A DNA stretch of 64,000 nucleotides from Parafrigoribacterium mesophilum (GCF_039652555.1 NZ_JBDJAF010000005.1:1-64000); one strand, 5' to 3'. Shown: positions 7,690 through 16,420, counted from the stretch's first letter. Numbers and translations are program-made. The notes: generated from the sequence alone by a model not told the origin.

Positions 7690-8463
7690 ATGGGTTACAT
7701 CAAGTCCGCCGCTCTGGAAGAGACCGGCTACGTGGTTCTGGACCAGTACGACAAGCACATCGACCCGAAAGAATGGCTCGACATCGAATATGTCGACTGG
7801 AAATCCTCGGGGGAGACCCGCTTTGCGCCGCTGGCCAGCGCGAAGGGCGAAATCGAGGTGAACGGATTCTGGAACCACAAGCCGCCGCACACCGACAAGG
7901 ACGGCGTGTGGATCCCCTCGCAGGTCGAGAAGGCGCCGACCCTGGTGGCCCGCGCCCAGGAGCCGGGCGCGAACGTCGGCCGCTGCCGGGTCATCGAGCT
8001 GCAGCCCAACACCTACGCGGACTGCCTGTACAACCTGCACCAGGACGACAACAACCGGCTGAACCCGGACGGCACCGGCTGGGTCGTACGCGGTTTCTTC
8101 AATCTCACCGACGACGCCACCAGCTACTTCGTGCTGCGCGACAACCGCACCGATCCCAGCGTCGAATACCGGATCGCGCTGCCGGCCGGCGCCCAGTTGA
8201 TCGTGGACACCCAGCGACTCTGGCACGCCACCACCTTGAACAGCCCCACGCCCCGCTACTGCCTGATCACCTCGTGGGAGTCCGGCCCCGAGCTGGATGC
8301 CTACATCGCCAAGTACAACGGCAAGAGCCGGGTGCCCAGCGTGGAGGTGCCGCAGGAGATCCTCGACGCCGGCCAGGCCGAGCAGACCCGACGCCTCGCC
8401 GCGCGCGCCGCCTACTACGCCGCCAAGGGCCGGGCCGAGGTGGCAGCCAAGAGCGAGGCGTAA
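7690..8463 (+). CDS. Conserved hypothetical protein with HxD...H...R dioxygenase-like pattern
   Basis: A 257-residue protein without a family name I can assign with certainty. It has His117-Gln-Asp119 (NLHQDD), a distal His179 (RLWHAT) and Arg189 (PRYCL) ten residues later. HxD-x(about 60)-H-x(9)-R is the iron and 2-oxoglutarate binding pattern of Fe(II)/2OG dioxygenases, and the region between reads like a double-stranded beta-helix core (VVRGFFNL, YFVLRDN, LIVDTQ). Enzymatic function is an inference. The upstream iron box would fit an iron-dependent enzyme or an iron-stress protein. The gene stands alone: no partner follows, and a strong terminator lies 16 bases after the stop. The ATG is preceded by GAAAGGGAA at a rather long spacing. 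Confidence 0.72.
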   Translation: MGYIKSAALEETGYVVLDQYDKHIDPKEWLDIEYVDWKSSGETRFAPLASAKGEIEVNGFWNHKPPHTDKDGVWIPSQVEKAPTLVARAQEPGANVGRCRVIELQPNTYADCLYNLHQDDNNRLNPDGTGWVVRGFFNLTDDATSYFVLRDNRTDPSVEYRIALPAGAQLIVDTQRLWHATTLNSPTPRYCLITSWESGPELDAYIAKYNGKSRVPSVEVPQEILDAGQAEQTRRLAARAAYYAAKGRAEVAAKSEA

Positions 8464-8478
8464 CGCCTGCTCAATATG

Positions 8479-8508
8479 GGAGGCCCCGGTCGGGCGACCG
8501 GGGCCTCC
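8479..8508 (+). terminator. Strong intrinsic-type hairpin
   Basis: ggaggccccggtc and gaccggggcctcc form a perfect 13-bp, GC-rich stem around a four-base loop, 16 bases after the dioxygenase-like stop codon. No long T run follows, as is usual for high-GC actinobacterial terminators. It also lies at the end of the convergent membrane protein gene. Confidence 0.75.
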
Positions 8509-8536
8509 GCCTGTTCAGGGAAAGACCAGCCCCGGG

Positions 8537-9259
8537 CTATCGGGAGAGACGCAAACTAGGCACGCGCGACAGCCGGGCCCGCGTACCGGGCAGCAAGAGA
8601 GCCACGCCGAAGGTGAGGCAGCACAGCGGCAACCCGACGATGATGCCGCCGACATAGGCGGGAAAAAGGCCCTCTCCGACGAGCTCAGCGAGTGACGGGA
8701 TCGCGAGATCTGTCAGCAATACGAACAGCACAAAAGCCGGGATCACCCCCACCACGGCAGGCCATCGAACGCTCCGGCGCCACGCAAGGAACGCGAAGCC
8801 GATGAGCCACGCTGCCAGCCCGATCAGTCCCGCGGAGAGCAGCCCCTGAGTCCCCGCGATCTGCACAACCAGGTAGGCGGACTCGCCCCACCGCTCATCG
8901 AGGCTCCGAATGTACGGCACGGTGCCGACAGCCTGCATTCGCATCACGCCGGCAACCGCGAGGAAGCCTGCGGCAAGCGCCGCAACCGCCGTGATCGACT
9001 CCAGCGCAAGCGAAACGCCTGCGGCTCGAGCGAATCGGCGCACCCCGAGCGCAGCGACGATGATGGCTACGCTACCGGCGACGAGGGCCAGACCCGACAA
9101 CGCATAGAACTGGCCGTGTGAAGCAAGATAGCCAAGACTCTCGGTCGGATTGTCTCCGTCGCCACGAGCGCTTCCCGCTGCCAGTTCCAGCGCAGAGACC
9201 GCGGCCAGTGCGAGGGCCGCACCGACGAGTGCAAAGCCAGGTGCCCTCGTCAGGTTCAT
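8537..9259 (-). CDS. Multi-pass membrane protein, unknown function
   Basis: About 240 residues with six or seven hydrophobic segments: GFALVGAALALAAVSALEL near the N-terminus, then FYALSGLALVAGSVAIIVAAL, a long Ala/Val segment, GLLSAGLIGLAAWLIGFAFL, VVGVIPAFVLFVLL and a last one near the end before a basic tail (RARLSRVPSLRLSR). The pattern resembles DUF4386-type small integral membrane proteins, but I cannot confirm the family. I start it at ATG 9257-9259 because the 80 residues of open frame upstream have low-complexity, non-protein-like composition. No strong ribosome site is present. Confidence 0.62.
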   Translation of the reverse strand: MNLTRAPGFALVGAALALAAVSALELAAGSARGDGDNPTESLGYLASHGQFYALSGLALVAGSVAIIVAALGVRRFARAAGVSLALESITAVAALAAGFLAVAGVMRMQAVGTVPYIRSLDERWGESAYLVVQIAGTQGLLSAGLIGLAAWLIGFAFLAWRRSVRWPAVVGVIPAFVLFVLLTDLAIPSLAELVGEGLFPAYVGGIIVGLPLCCLTFGVALLLPGTRARLSRVPSLRLSR

Positions 9260-9605
9260 ACCGCGAAGGTAGGCCTTCGGTTGCGCTGCGGGAAGCCCAG
9301 GTTGGTACACCGCTTGGCCGAAACCGTCGTTGTCGTCGACTGGCAGGGAGCATCCGTCTGGGCGGTACCGCGCTGACGCCGCGTAGTCGGTCCGTGATCT
9401 CGGCGGCAGGAACCTCTGCGAGGAGCGCACCGGAGCGCAGACACCGAGTCCAGGGCGTGAGTCGCGGGGCGAAGCGACTGAGGACTTCCGCGAGTTCATG
9501 GCCTACGATCCGCGCGTCGACCTTGCCTTCAGGCGTACAAGAAGGACGTGCGGCGGCCGATCGAACCCGACGTGGTCGACCGCGTGGTCGCGTGGTGCAC
9601 GCGCA
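9260..9605. other. Gene-poor stretch with a possible degraded gene end
   Basis: No intact gene is visible. On the plus strand, EDFREFMAYDPRVDLAF (about 9480-9530) shifts after one indel into AYKKDVRRPIEPDVVDRVVA, then WCTRITE and TGA at 9614-9616, inside the next gene's 3' end. The reading looks protein-like and may be a remnant of an unidentified gene. Confidence 0.3.
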
Positions 9606-10577
9606 TTACGGAGTGACGACCACCTTGCCGAGCGCGCGTCCCGTGCCGACGTGGGCGAGCGCCTGAGCCGTCTCGTCGAGCGGGAAGGTGCGATCGATGC
9701 AGATGCGAAGGTCGCCGGCGACGCACCTTTCGGCGACGGGCTTGAAGTGCGCGGGTCCCTGGCGGACGACCAGGATTCCCAGCCGGCGACCGGTGAGCAC
9801 GCCGAGTGCCACCCCCACCGTCACGACGCGGAGGAGGGTGCGCACTGTGCCGCCGACGCAGCGGTAGTGGCCACCGCGGGCCAGCGCCCGCCGGTAGTCG
9901 AACACCGAGCGGTGCGCGACGAGGTCGAGCACCAGGTCGAACGGCTCGAGCTGGGTGAAATCCTGGGTGCGATAGTCCACCACCTCGTCGGCGCCGAGCC
10001 CCAGCATGAAGTCGAGCTTGCCCGCGTTGTCCACGCCGGTTACGTGCGCCCCGGACCGCTTGGCCAGCTGGATCGCGAACGAGCCCGACCCGCCGCCCGC
10101 CCCGTTGATCAGCACGCGCTGCCCGCGCCTCGCGCCCGCCGTGCCCTGTAACGCGATCACTCCCGCCTGGGGCAGCGTCGAGGCTTCGACGAAGCTCAGT
10201 TCCTCGGGTTTGCGGGATAGCGAGGCTTCGGGCGCCACGACGTGCTCCGCGAAGCCTCCCTTGAGATTGAGATTGTCGCCGTACACCTCGTCGCCGACCC
10301 GGAACCGGGTGACGCCGGAGCCGACGGCCGTGACGCATTCGGCGATGTCGGAGCCGAGTACTCGGCGCGCCGGGGCCCGCAGTCCGCCGATGCGCGCGTA
10401 TGCCGGCGTTCCGGTCAGCCCCTCCCAGTCCGAAAGATTCACGGAGGTCGCGGCCACTTGGATCAGCACCTGCTTCAGGGCGGGCGCGGGCACCGGAACC
10501 TCCTCGACCCGCAGCACCTCTGGCGGTCCGTACCGGTCGTAGACGACCGCCCTCATCCTGATTGGCGTGGTGGACAT
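9606..10577 (-). CDS. NAD(P)-dependent alcohol dehydrogenase / quinone oxidoreductase-like (MDR superfamily)
   Basis: About 323 residues. The N-terminal GroES-like domain begins MRAVVYDRYGPPEVLRVEEV and carries VGSGVTRFRVGDEVYG; the Rossmann domain has INGAGGGSGSFAIQLAK around residues 150-166, then GADEVVDYRTQDF. The structural and catalytic zinc cysteines of classical alcohol dehydrogenases are absent, which places it with the zinc-free quinone oxidoreductase-like MDR proteins that reduce enones or quinones with NADPH. I use ATG 10575-10577; an in-frame ATG seven codons later (MRAVV) is equally possible and neither has a clear ribosome site. The gene is divergent from the MFS transporter. 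Confidence 0.85.
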   Translation of the reverse strand: MSTTPIRMRAVVYDRYGPPEVLRVEEVPVPAPALKQVLIQVAATSVNLSDWEGLTGTPAYARIGGLRAPARRVLGSDIAECVTAVGSGVTRFRVGDEVYGDNLNLKGGFAEHVVAPEASLSRKPEELSFVEASTLPQAGVIALQGTAGARRGQRVLINGAGGGSGSFAIQLAKRSGAHVTGVDNAGKLDFMLGLGADEVVDYRTQDFTQLEPFDLVLDLVAHRSVFDYRRALARGGHYRCVGGTVRTLLRVVTVGVALGVLTGRRLGILVVRQGPAHFKPVAERCVAGDLRICIDRTFPLDETAQALAHVGTGRALGKVVVTP

Positions 10578-10662
10578 TCGAGCCAGTGTACCGACCGGCG
10601 CGGGACCGGGGTTCGCAGCAAATCCGCAGCCACCCGCGGCCGGCACCGGTCTACCGTCGAAT

Positions 10663-11940
10663 ATGGCTCGCTCGGCGACGTGGCGCGTCCAGCGCATCTA
10701 CCTGACCCTGCTGTTGGGCAACACGCTGGCGGCCTCGTTCATCTGGGGCATCAACACCCTGTTCTTGCTGGATGCCGGGCTGTCGAATTTCGAAGCGTTT
10801 GCCGCGAACGCCTTCTTCACCGCGGGGATGGTCATCTTCGAGATCCCGACCGGCGTCGTCGCCGACACGGTGGGCAGGAAGGCGTCCTACCTGCTGGGCA
10901 CGATCACGCTGTCGCTCACCACACTGCTCTACTGGATGCTGTGGGTCTGGCATGCCCCGTTCGTCTGGTGGGCCATCGTGTCGGTACTGCTCGGGCTGGG
11001 TTTCACCTTCTTCTCCGGCGCGGTGGAGGCCTGGCTGGTGGACGCGCTGACCTTCCACGGTTACACCGGCAGCCTGGAGACGGTGTTCGGCCGCGGGCTG
11101 GTGGTGACCGGCATCGCCATGTTCGCCGGCTCCGTACTCGGCGGCGTGATCGCCCAGGCCACCAACCTCGGGGTTCCCTTCCTGCTCCGCGCCGGAGTGC
11201 TCGCCCTGATGTTCCTGTTCGCCTTCCTGGTGATGAAGGACCTCGGCTTCACGCCCGATCGCTCCCGGGGGCCGCTCGCGGCGACTAGAAACGTGCTCCA
11301 ACAATCGATCCGGCACGGGCTGCGGAAGCGCTCGGTGCGGTACGTGATTCTGTCCGCGCCCTTCGCATCCGGGGTGGGAATCTACGCGTTCTACGCCTTG
11401 CAGCCCTACCTGCTGGAGCTGTACGGGGACAAGACGGCGTACTCCATCGCTGGGCTGGCCGCGGCGGTGCTCTCGCTATCCCAGGTGATCGGGGGAGTGC
11501 TCGCGCCCCGGATTCGGGGCCTGTTCGTCAAACGGACCACCACGGTCATCGCGGCCTCCCTGGCCAGCGTCGCCACGCTGGTGATCCTGGGCGTGAACAG
11601 CCTGTTCTGGCTCGCGATCGTGGCGCTGGTGGTCTGGGGCTTCGTGGTCGCCGTCGCCGAGCCGGTGCGGGGTGCCTACCTCAACGACATGATCCCGTCC
11701 ACGCAGCGCGCGACGGTGCTGTCGTTCGACTCGCTGTTCGGTAGCCTCGGCGGGGTCGGCATCCAACCGGCGCTGGGCCGGGCGGCCGATCTCTGGGGCT
11801 ACGGAACCTCGCTGGTGATCGGCGGCGCGGTGGAGCTGATCGGGATCCCGCTGCTGTTCGCCAGCCGTCGGCAAGACGACCCGGCCGACCGGAACACGAC
11901 ACGGGCGGTCGCCGCGCCGGAAACTCCGGAGGTGCCGTGA
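10663..11940 (+). CDS. MFS transporter
   Basis: About 425 residues with twelve predicted membrane helices. The motif-A-like loop between helices 2 and 3 is present as GVVADTVGRKASYLLG. There is a long cytoplasmic loop in the middle (TPDRSRGPLAATRN region) and a polar C-terminal tail (SRRQDDPADRNTTR). It belongs to the drug/H+ antiporter-like or general MFS_1 group; no substrate can be assigned. ATG 10663 is chosen because it precedes the first helix directly; 32 more in-frame codons upstream are Pro/Gly-rich and overlap the divergent gene's start. No Shine-Dalgarno sequence is visible, so a leaderless mRNA is possible. Confidence 0.85.
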   Translation: MARSATWRVQRIYLTLLLGNTLAASFIWGINTLFLLDAGLSNFEAFAANAFFTAGMVIFEIPTGVVADTVGRKASYLLGTITLSLTTLLYWMLWVWHAPFVWWAIVSVLLGLGFTFFSGAVEAWLVDALTFHGYTGSLETVFGRGLVVTGIAMFAGSVLGGVIAQATNLGVPFLLRAGVLALMFLFAFLVMKDLGFTPDRSRGPLAATRNVLQQSIRHGLRKRSVRYVILSAPFASGVGIYAFYALQPYLLELYGDKTAYSIAGLAAAVLSLSQVIGGVLAPRIRGLFVKRTTTVIAASLASVATLVILGVNSLFWLAIVALVVWGFVVAVAEPVRGAYLNDMIPSTQRATVLSFDSLFGSLGGVGIQPALGRAADLWGYGTSLVIGGAVELIGIPLLFASRRQDDPADRNTTRAVAAPETPEVP

Positions 11941-11962
11941 CGGCGGTCGGGTCGCGCCCCTG

Positions 11963-12853
11963 TCAGTCGGATGGTCGACGGGTGACGTCGGCGAGCGCGT
12001 CCACGATGGCGGCGCAGTCGCGCACCGACTCCGGTGACCAGGCCGGACCGGAGTGCAGGATGACGTGATCGATGCCGAGCTGGGCCACGTCGCGGCAGTG
12101 TTCGACGAAGTCGGCCACGCTCTGGTCCGGACCCTGTCGGGTGCTGAGGGTGCGCTCGATCTCGTTCGGGTCGCGGCCCACCTCGTGGCAGTGTTGCTCC
12201 AGCACGGCGATCTTGCGGGCGATGGTCTGCCCTCCATCGGGGATGTCGAACAGATTGGCCGCCTGAGCGTACCGGGCAACCAAGCGCAGGGTGCGCTTTT
12301 CACCCGAGCCGCCGATGAGGATGGGCGGATGCGGCGACGACAGCGGCCGCGGGTGCAGTTCGGGTGCGTCCAGCGCGGTGTGCCGACCTTGAAACTTCGA
12401 CTCGTCGCCGGACCACATCCGGCCGGCCAGCTCCAGCGAGTCTTCGAGGTCGTCGAAGCGCTCGCCGGTAGGCGGCAGCGGCATCCCCATGGTGGTCGCC
12501 TCCTGTTCGAGGTAGCCGGCACCCAAGCCGAGCCAGGCGCGGCCGCCGGAGAGCACGTCCAGCGTGGTCACCGCCTTGATCAGAAGCGCGATCGGTCGGT
12601 AGGTGACGGCGGATACCATCGTGCCCAGTCGCACCCGGCGGGTGGCCCGGGCGAGGAATCCGAGTGCGGTGTACGCCTCGAACACGTCCCGGTCCGCGCC
12701 GGCGGTGGGGTCCGCCTGCACCACATGGTCGGGGAGCCACACCGTGTGCAGGCCCACCCCGTCGGCCGCCTTGCCGATAGTGGCGAGCACGTCGCCGAAA
12801 CGGCGCGGGTCGGCATCCAGCGCGTGGTTGCTGAGATCGATGCTGACGCGCAT
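11963..12853 (-). CDS. LLM-class F420-dependent oxidoreductase
   Basis: A 296-residue luciferase-like (TIM-barrel) protein. Features are the N-terminal MRVSIDLSNHALDADPRRF strand, HTVWLPDHVV, the RRVRLGTMVSAVTYRPIAL segment with the cis-peptide region, and GRAWLGLGAGYLEQE, typical of actinobacterial F420-using family members. Such enzymes pass hydride between coenzyme F420 and organic substrates; this substrate is unknown. The ATG has a near-perfect GGAGGAA ribosome site five bases upstream. Confidence 0.86.
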   Translation of the reverse strand: MRVSIDLSNHALDADPRRFGDVLATIGKAADGVGLHTVWLPDHVVQADPTAGADRDVFEAYTALGFLARATRRVRLGTMVSAVTYRPIALLIKAVTTLDVLSGGRAWLGLGAGYLEQEATTMGMPLPPTGERFDDLEDSLELAGRMWSGDESKFQGRHTALDAPELHPRPLSSPHPPILIGGSGEKRTLRLVARYAQAANLFDIPDGGQTIARKIAVLEQHCHEVGRDPNEIERTLSTRQGPDQSVADFVEHCRDVAQLGIDHVILHSGPAWSPESVRDCAAIVDALADVTRRPSD

Positions 12854-12943
12854 GCTTCCTCCAACGGTAAGAGGTAACCCCACGATCAATTCGAGCGCAA
12901 CGCCCCGCGTGGTGAGCCGTAGCCGGAGCGAACGGCACGTCCC

Positions 12944-13504
12944 TCAGACCCTGGTGCGGTCGGCCGCGGCGCGCGCCCGGGCGACGGCCGCGTGCGCCCG
13001 CTGAGACAGTGCGGAGTCCCCGACGTTCGCCGAGGCAAGGTCGGCGCCCACCTCGGCGACGGATGCCGCCAGCCACGCCACCGCCGCCGCATCGACTCGC
13101 AGGTTGGGGTTGCAGTGCGCGGCCAGCTCGGAGGCGATCTCGGCGATCTCCGCGGTGACCTCGGCCATCGATACCGGTCCCGTCGACGCCGCCCGCATCG
13201 CCTCGGTGCGGTCGGTACTGTTGCTGGGCGCATCCAGCGCCTTTGCATAGCCGGCGGCGTCACCGGTGATGAGCGGCTCGAGTTGCGCGCGCAGCAGGTC
13301 CGCCCGCGCGGCTATCGCCTCGGCATCCGGCCGCTGCGTCGTCGACCGGCGCGCCACCTTCGCGGTCAGGCCGGCCGCGAGCGCACCGACCGTCGCCACG
13401 AGTGATCCCGCGGCCGGGACCGGATCCGCACCCGCAACATCCTCGAGCAACTCACGCAGGGGACGGTCCAGGTAGTCCCCGGCGGCCCAGCCGGAGGCGC
13501 CCAT
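12944..13504 (-). CDS. Cyclodeaminase/cyclohydrolase family protein (FTCD-C / FchA-like)
   Basis: A 186-residue all-helical protein matching formimidoyl-THF cyclodeaminase (methenyl-THF cyclohydrolase). PVPAAGSLVATVGALAAGL near the N-terminus is the family signature (usually GGGS.AA..GA.aaaL). It would interconvert 5,10-methenyl-THF with 10-formyl-THF or act on 5-formimino-THF. The start ATG shares one base with the TGA of fhs (TGATG), so the two are translationally coupled and probably form a formate-to-C1-folate module. In the signature GGGS becomes AAGS, a mild deviation. Confidence 0.82.
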   Translation of the reverse strand: MGASGWAAGDYLDRPLRELLEDVAGADPVPAAGSLVATVGALAAGLTAKVARRSTTQRPDAEAIAARADLLRAQLEPLITGDAAGYAKALDAPSNSTDRTEAMRAASTGPVSMAEVTAEIAEIASELAAHCNPNLRVDAAAVAWLAASVAEVGADLASANVGDSALSQRAHAAVARARAAADRTRV

Positions 13505-15375
13505 CAGGACAACCCGACGATCTCGCCGTGCTCGTCGATGTCGATGCGTTCGGCCGCCGGCGCGGACGAGAGACCCGGCATCGTGCGCATGTCGCCGCAG
13601 ATCGGGTAGATGAACCCGGCCCCGACCGACGCGCGCACCTCACGCACCGGCAGCCGCCATCCGGTGGGCGCGCCCTTCACCTTCGGATCGGCCGACAGCG
13701 ACAGATGCGTCTTGGCGATGCACACCGGCAGGTGGCCGAAACCGGCTCGCTCGTACTTGTCCAGCTGACCGGCTGCCAGCGGCGAGACGTCCAGACCGTC
13801 CGCGCCGTACATCTCCCGAGCGATGGTGTCGATCTTGTCCACGAGGGGGAGGTCGTCGGCATACAGCCGGTGGTAGTCCGATGGTTCGGTGCAGGCCTCG
13901 GCGACCGCCTCGGCCAGCTCCACCGCGCCCTTGCCGCCCTCGGTGAAGTGATAGCTGATCGCCACCCGCACGCCTTCCTCCGCGGCGACCTCCATGATCG
14001 CCCGGTGTTCGCTGTCGTGGTCGGTGGGGAAGGCGTTCACCGCGATGACCGGCACGACTCCGTGGCGTCGGATGTTGGCGATCTGCCGGCGCAGGTTCGC
14101 CGCGCCCTCTAGCACGTCGTCGGGGTTCTCGGCCAGCATCTCCGGCGGCAGCGGGCGGCCGGCGACGACCCGGTACTTGCCCGAGTGGGTCTTCAGGTCG
14201 CGCACGGTGGCGACCACGACGGCGGCATCCGGCGTCAGGCCCGAGGCACGGCACTTGATGTTGAAGAACTTCTCCGCGCCGATGTCGGCGCCGAACCCGG
14301 CCTCGGTGATCAGGTAGTCGCCGGCGTGGATGCCGATCAGGTCGGCGACCACCGAGGAATTGCCGGTGGCGATGTTCCCGAACGGGCCGCAGTGCACCAG
14401 CACCGGAGTCTGCTCCACGGTCTGCATCAGGTTCGGCTTGATCGCATCCTTGAGCAGCACCGTCATCGCACCGGCGACCTTGAGCATCTCGGCCGTCACC
14501 GGTTCGCCGCCGCGGTTGTAGCCGACGACGATCCGTCCCATCCGTTCGCGCAGATCCGAGAGCGAGTTGCACAGCGACAACAACGCCATCACCTCGCTGG
14601 CCGCGGAGATGTCGAAGCCGGTCTGCCGCGGGGTGCCGTCATCGGAACCGCCGAGCCCGGTGATGATGTTGCGCAGGTCGCGGTCGTTGACGTCGAGGAC
14701 GCGCCGCCAGGTGATCTCGTGCGGATCGAGGTCGAGCCGATTTCCCTTGTGAATGTGGTTTCCGATGATCGCCGACAACAGGTTGTGCGCTGCGGTGACG
14801 GCGTGCATGTCGCCGGTGAGGTGCAGGTTGAGCGCCTCCATCGGGACCACCTGGGCGTAGCCGCCGCCGGCCGCGCCGCCCTTGATGCCGAACGTCGGGC
14901 CCATCGATGGCTGCCGGATGGCGACGATGCCGAGCTTGTCGATGTGCCGGAAGCCCTGTCCGAGGCCGACCGAGGTGGTGGTCTTGCCGGAGCCCAGCGG
15001 CGTTGGGGTGATCGCGCTGACCACCACGTACTTGGCCCGCGGGCGGTCCTGCAGCTCTTCGATCGCATCCAGGGAGATTTTGGATGCCACACTTCCGTAG
15101 GGTTCGAGCAGGTGGGGGCCGATGCCCATCTCGGCGGCGATCTCGTCGAGAGGACGACGGATTGCGGCTCGGGAGATGGCGAGATCGGACGGTAGGGCAG
15201 CAGTGCGTGTTTCGGCTGGCTTAAGGATGATGCCTCCTGCGTTCTCCTCAGTACTACTTCGGGCCGGGTGTTCCCGAGCGTACCCAACTGTGTCATCCGG
15301 GTCGAGACCATTCTGGTCACGCTCACTTGCAGATAGTTGTTGTTCCCAAGGCCCGGGAAGGAGCACAAGGCGCAA
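13504..15375 (-). CDS. fhs: Formate-tetrahydrofolate ligase
   Basis: The coordinates give the longest reading frame from TTG 15373-15375; the true start is probably later. Fhs homology begins at PSDLAISRAAIRRPLDEIA and is full length (about 560 residues): P-loop TPTPLGSGKTTTSVGLG, FGIKGGAAGGGYAQVVPME, the folate-site region and VTEAGFGADIGAEKFFNIKC. The enzyme makes 10-formyl-THF from formate, THF and ATP. No in-frame ATG, GTG or TTG lies between 15229 and the GTG at 15364-15366, yet an excellent AGGAGG sits directly before the two ATC codons at 15226-15231 (GGAGGcatcATC), 14 codons before the conserved region. Initiation at ATC is therefore suspected. It is upstream of and coupled to the cyclodeaminase gene. 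Confidence 0.9.
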   Translation of the reverse strand: MRLVLLPGPWEQQLSASERDQNGLDPDDTVGYAREHPARSSTEENAGGIILKPAETRTAALPSDLAISRAAIRRPLDEIAAEMGIGPHLLEPYGSVASKISLDAIEELQDRPRAKYVVVSAITPTPLGSGKTTTSVGLGQGFRHIDKLGIVAIRQPSMGPTFGIKGGAAGGGYAQVVPMEALNLHLTGDMHAVTAAHNLLSAIIGNHIHKGNRLDLDPHEITWRRVLDVNDRDLRNIITGLGGSDDGTPRQTGFDISAASEVMALLSLCNSLSDLRERMGRIVVGYNRGGEPVTAEMLKVAGAMTVLLKDAIKPNLMQTVEQTPVLVHCGPFGNIATGNSSVVADLIGIHAGDYLITEAGFGADIGAEKFFNIKCRASGLTPDAAVVVATVRDLKTHSGKYRVVAGRPLPPEMLAENPDDVLEGAANLRRQIANIRRHGVVPVIAVNAFPTDHDSEHRAIMEVAAEEGVRVAISYHFTEGGKGAVELAEAVAEACTEPSDYHRLYADDLPLVDKIDTIAREMYGADGLDVSPLAAGQLDKYERAGFGHLPVCIAKTHLSLSADPKVKGAPTGWRLPVREVRASVGAGFIYPICGDMRTMPGLSSAPAAERIDIDEHGEIVGLS

Positions 15376-15398
15376 GTGACGGGCCAGCGCGTGCTCAC

Positions 15399-15980
15399 TC
15401 AGCGGGTCGAGTACTTCCCGATGAAGACACCGGTCGAGGTGGTCACCGAACGTCCGAGGGTCAGCTCGGCGCGGTTACCGGCGCTGAAGAGCTTCGTACC
15501 AGAACCCAAGATCAGGGGATGGATTTGCAGGATGTACTCGTCGATGAGGCCGGCCGCCTGCAACGACCGCACCAGTTCGCCGCTGCCGATGATGCTGAGG
15601 TTGCCGTCGACGTCGGCGGAGACCCGTGGGACGGTCTCGGTGGCGTCCCCGGGAAGCAGGGTCGAGTTCGGGAAGCTCAGCACCGTGTCGGCGGCGTGGG
15701 AGACGACGAACTTCGGCACGTTGATCAGTAACTCGCTGAACGGGTTCGGCTCGGTAGTCGTGCTCCAGTAGTCGAGTACATCATCGTAGGTGCGCCGCCC
15801 GAAGAGCATGGCGCCCGGTTTGCTCATCTCCTCGCCCACGAAGTCCATGGCGACCTTGTCGCTGTAGGGGGAGCCCCACCCACCGTGGCGAAAGCCGCCG
15901 CGGGTGTCCTCATCCGGGCGCCCCGGAGCCTGCACCACCCCGTCGAGGGTGATGGACTCCGTCGCGCTGATGGTTGCCAT
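15399..15980 (-). CDS. Dihydrofolate reductase family (RibD C-terminal-like) protein
   Basis: A 193-residue protein with the RibD_C/DHFR fold. Motifs are SITLDGVVQAPGRPDED, GAMLFGRRTYDDVLDYW, KFVVSH, a strand-turn GSGELVRSLQAAGLIDE and PLILGSGTKLF near residue 155. These stand-alone proteins are common in Actinobacteria and are not the housekeeping DHFR; their substrates are mostly unknown. The ATG has a GGAAGGA ribosome site. A second member lies at 45982-46593, so the family is at least duplicated here. Confidence 0.86.
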   Translation of the reverse strand: MATISATESITLDGVVQAPGRPDEDTRGGFRHGGWGSPYSDKVAMDFVGEEMSKPGAMLFGRRTYDDVLDYWSTTTEPNPFSELLINVPKFVVSHAADTVLSFPNSTLLPGDATETVPRVSADVDGNLSIIGSGELVRSLQAAGLIDEYILQIHPLILGSGTKLFSAGNRAELTLGRSVTTSTGVFIGKYSTR

Positions 15981-16066
15981 GGTGCTGTCCTTCCTCTGCG
16001 CGCCCCACCGCCGATTCGGTGGCTGTCGAAGACACGAGTATTGGCGCAGGAGCGTAATCTCGCAAC

Positions 16067-16420
16067 GTGGGCGAAGTCACCGCGTACCTTGAGACGATCG
16101 ACGGCGTCGATCGGGATGCCCTTGAGCGCGTCTACTCGATCGCCCGCGCCATCGTTCCCGAGGCGGTGGAGGGAACCAGCTACGGCATGGCCGCACTCCT
16201 CTACCGGGGCAAGGGCCTCGTCGCCACGCTACGCACGAAGAACTTCCTGTCGCTCTACCCGTACAGCGGCACGGTGGTGACGGCCGCGGGCGACGCGTTG
16301 GCCGGATTCGAAACCACCAGCGGCAGCATCCATTATTCGGCCGACCACCCGCTGCCGGATGCCGCCGTGCGGCGCATCGTTCAGGCGCGGCGCGCGGAGA
16401 TCGACGCGAAAGCCCGCTAG
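16067..16420 (+). CDS. DUF1801 (YdhG-like) family protein
   Basis: A 117-residue small protein with the DUF1801 layout: an N-terminal helix pair (YLETIDGVDRDALERVYSIA), PEAVEGTSYGMAALLYRGKGL, a short beta segment (FLSLYPYSG) and a helix near the C-terminus (PDAAVRRIVQARRAEI). Function unknown; the fold is thought to resemble iron-sulphur scaffold or frataxin-like proteins. The GTG start at 16067 follows GCAGGAG at a long spacing. Its stop codon overlaps the convergent dehydrogenase stop (shared ctag at 16417-16420). Confidence 0.75.
   Translation: MGEVTAYLETIDGVDRDALERVYSIARAIVPEAVEGTSYGMAALLYRGKGLVATLRTKNFLSLYPYSGTVVTAAGDALAGFETTSGSIHYSADHPLPDAAVRRIVQARRAEIDAKAR

Noticed and set aside
15232..15398. 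A folate-sensing riboswitch in the fhs leader
   Set aside because: The leader is short and I could not see a conserved THF-aptamer fold; the known THF riboswitches are mainly from Firmicutes.
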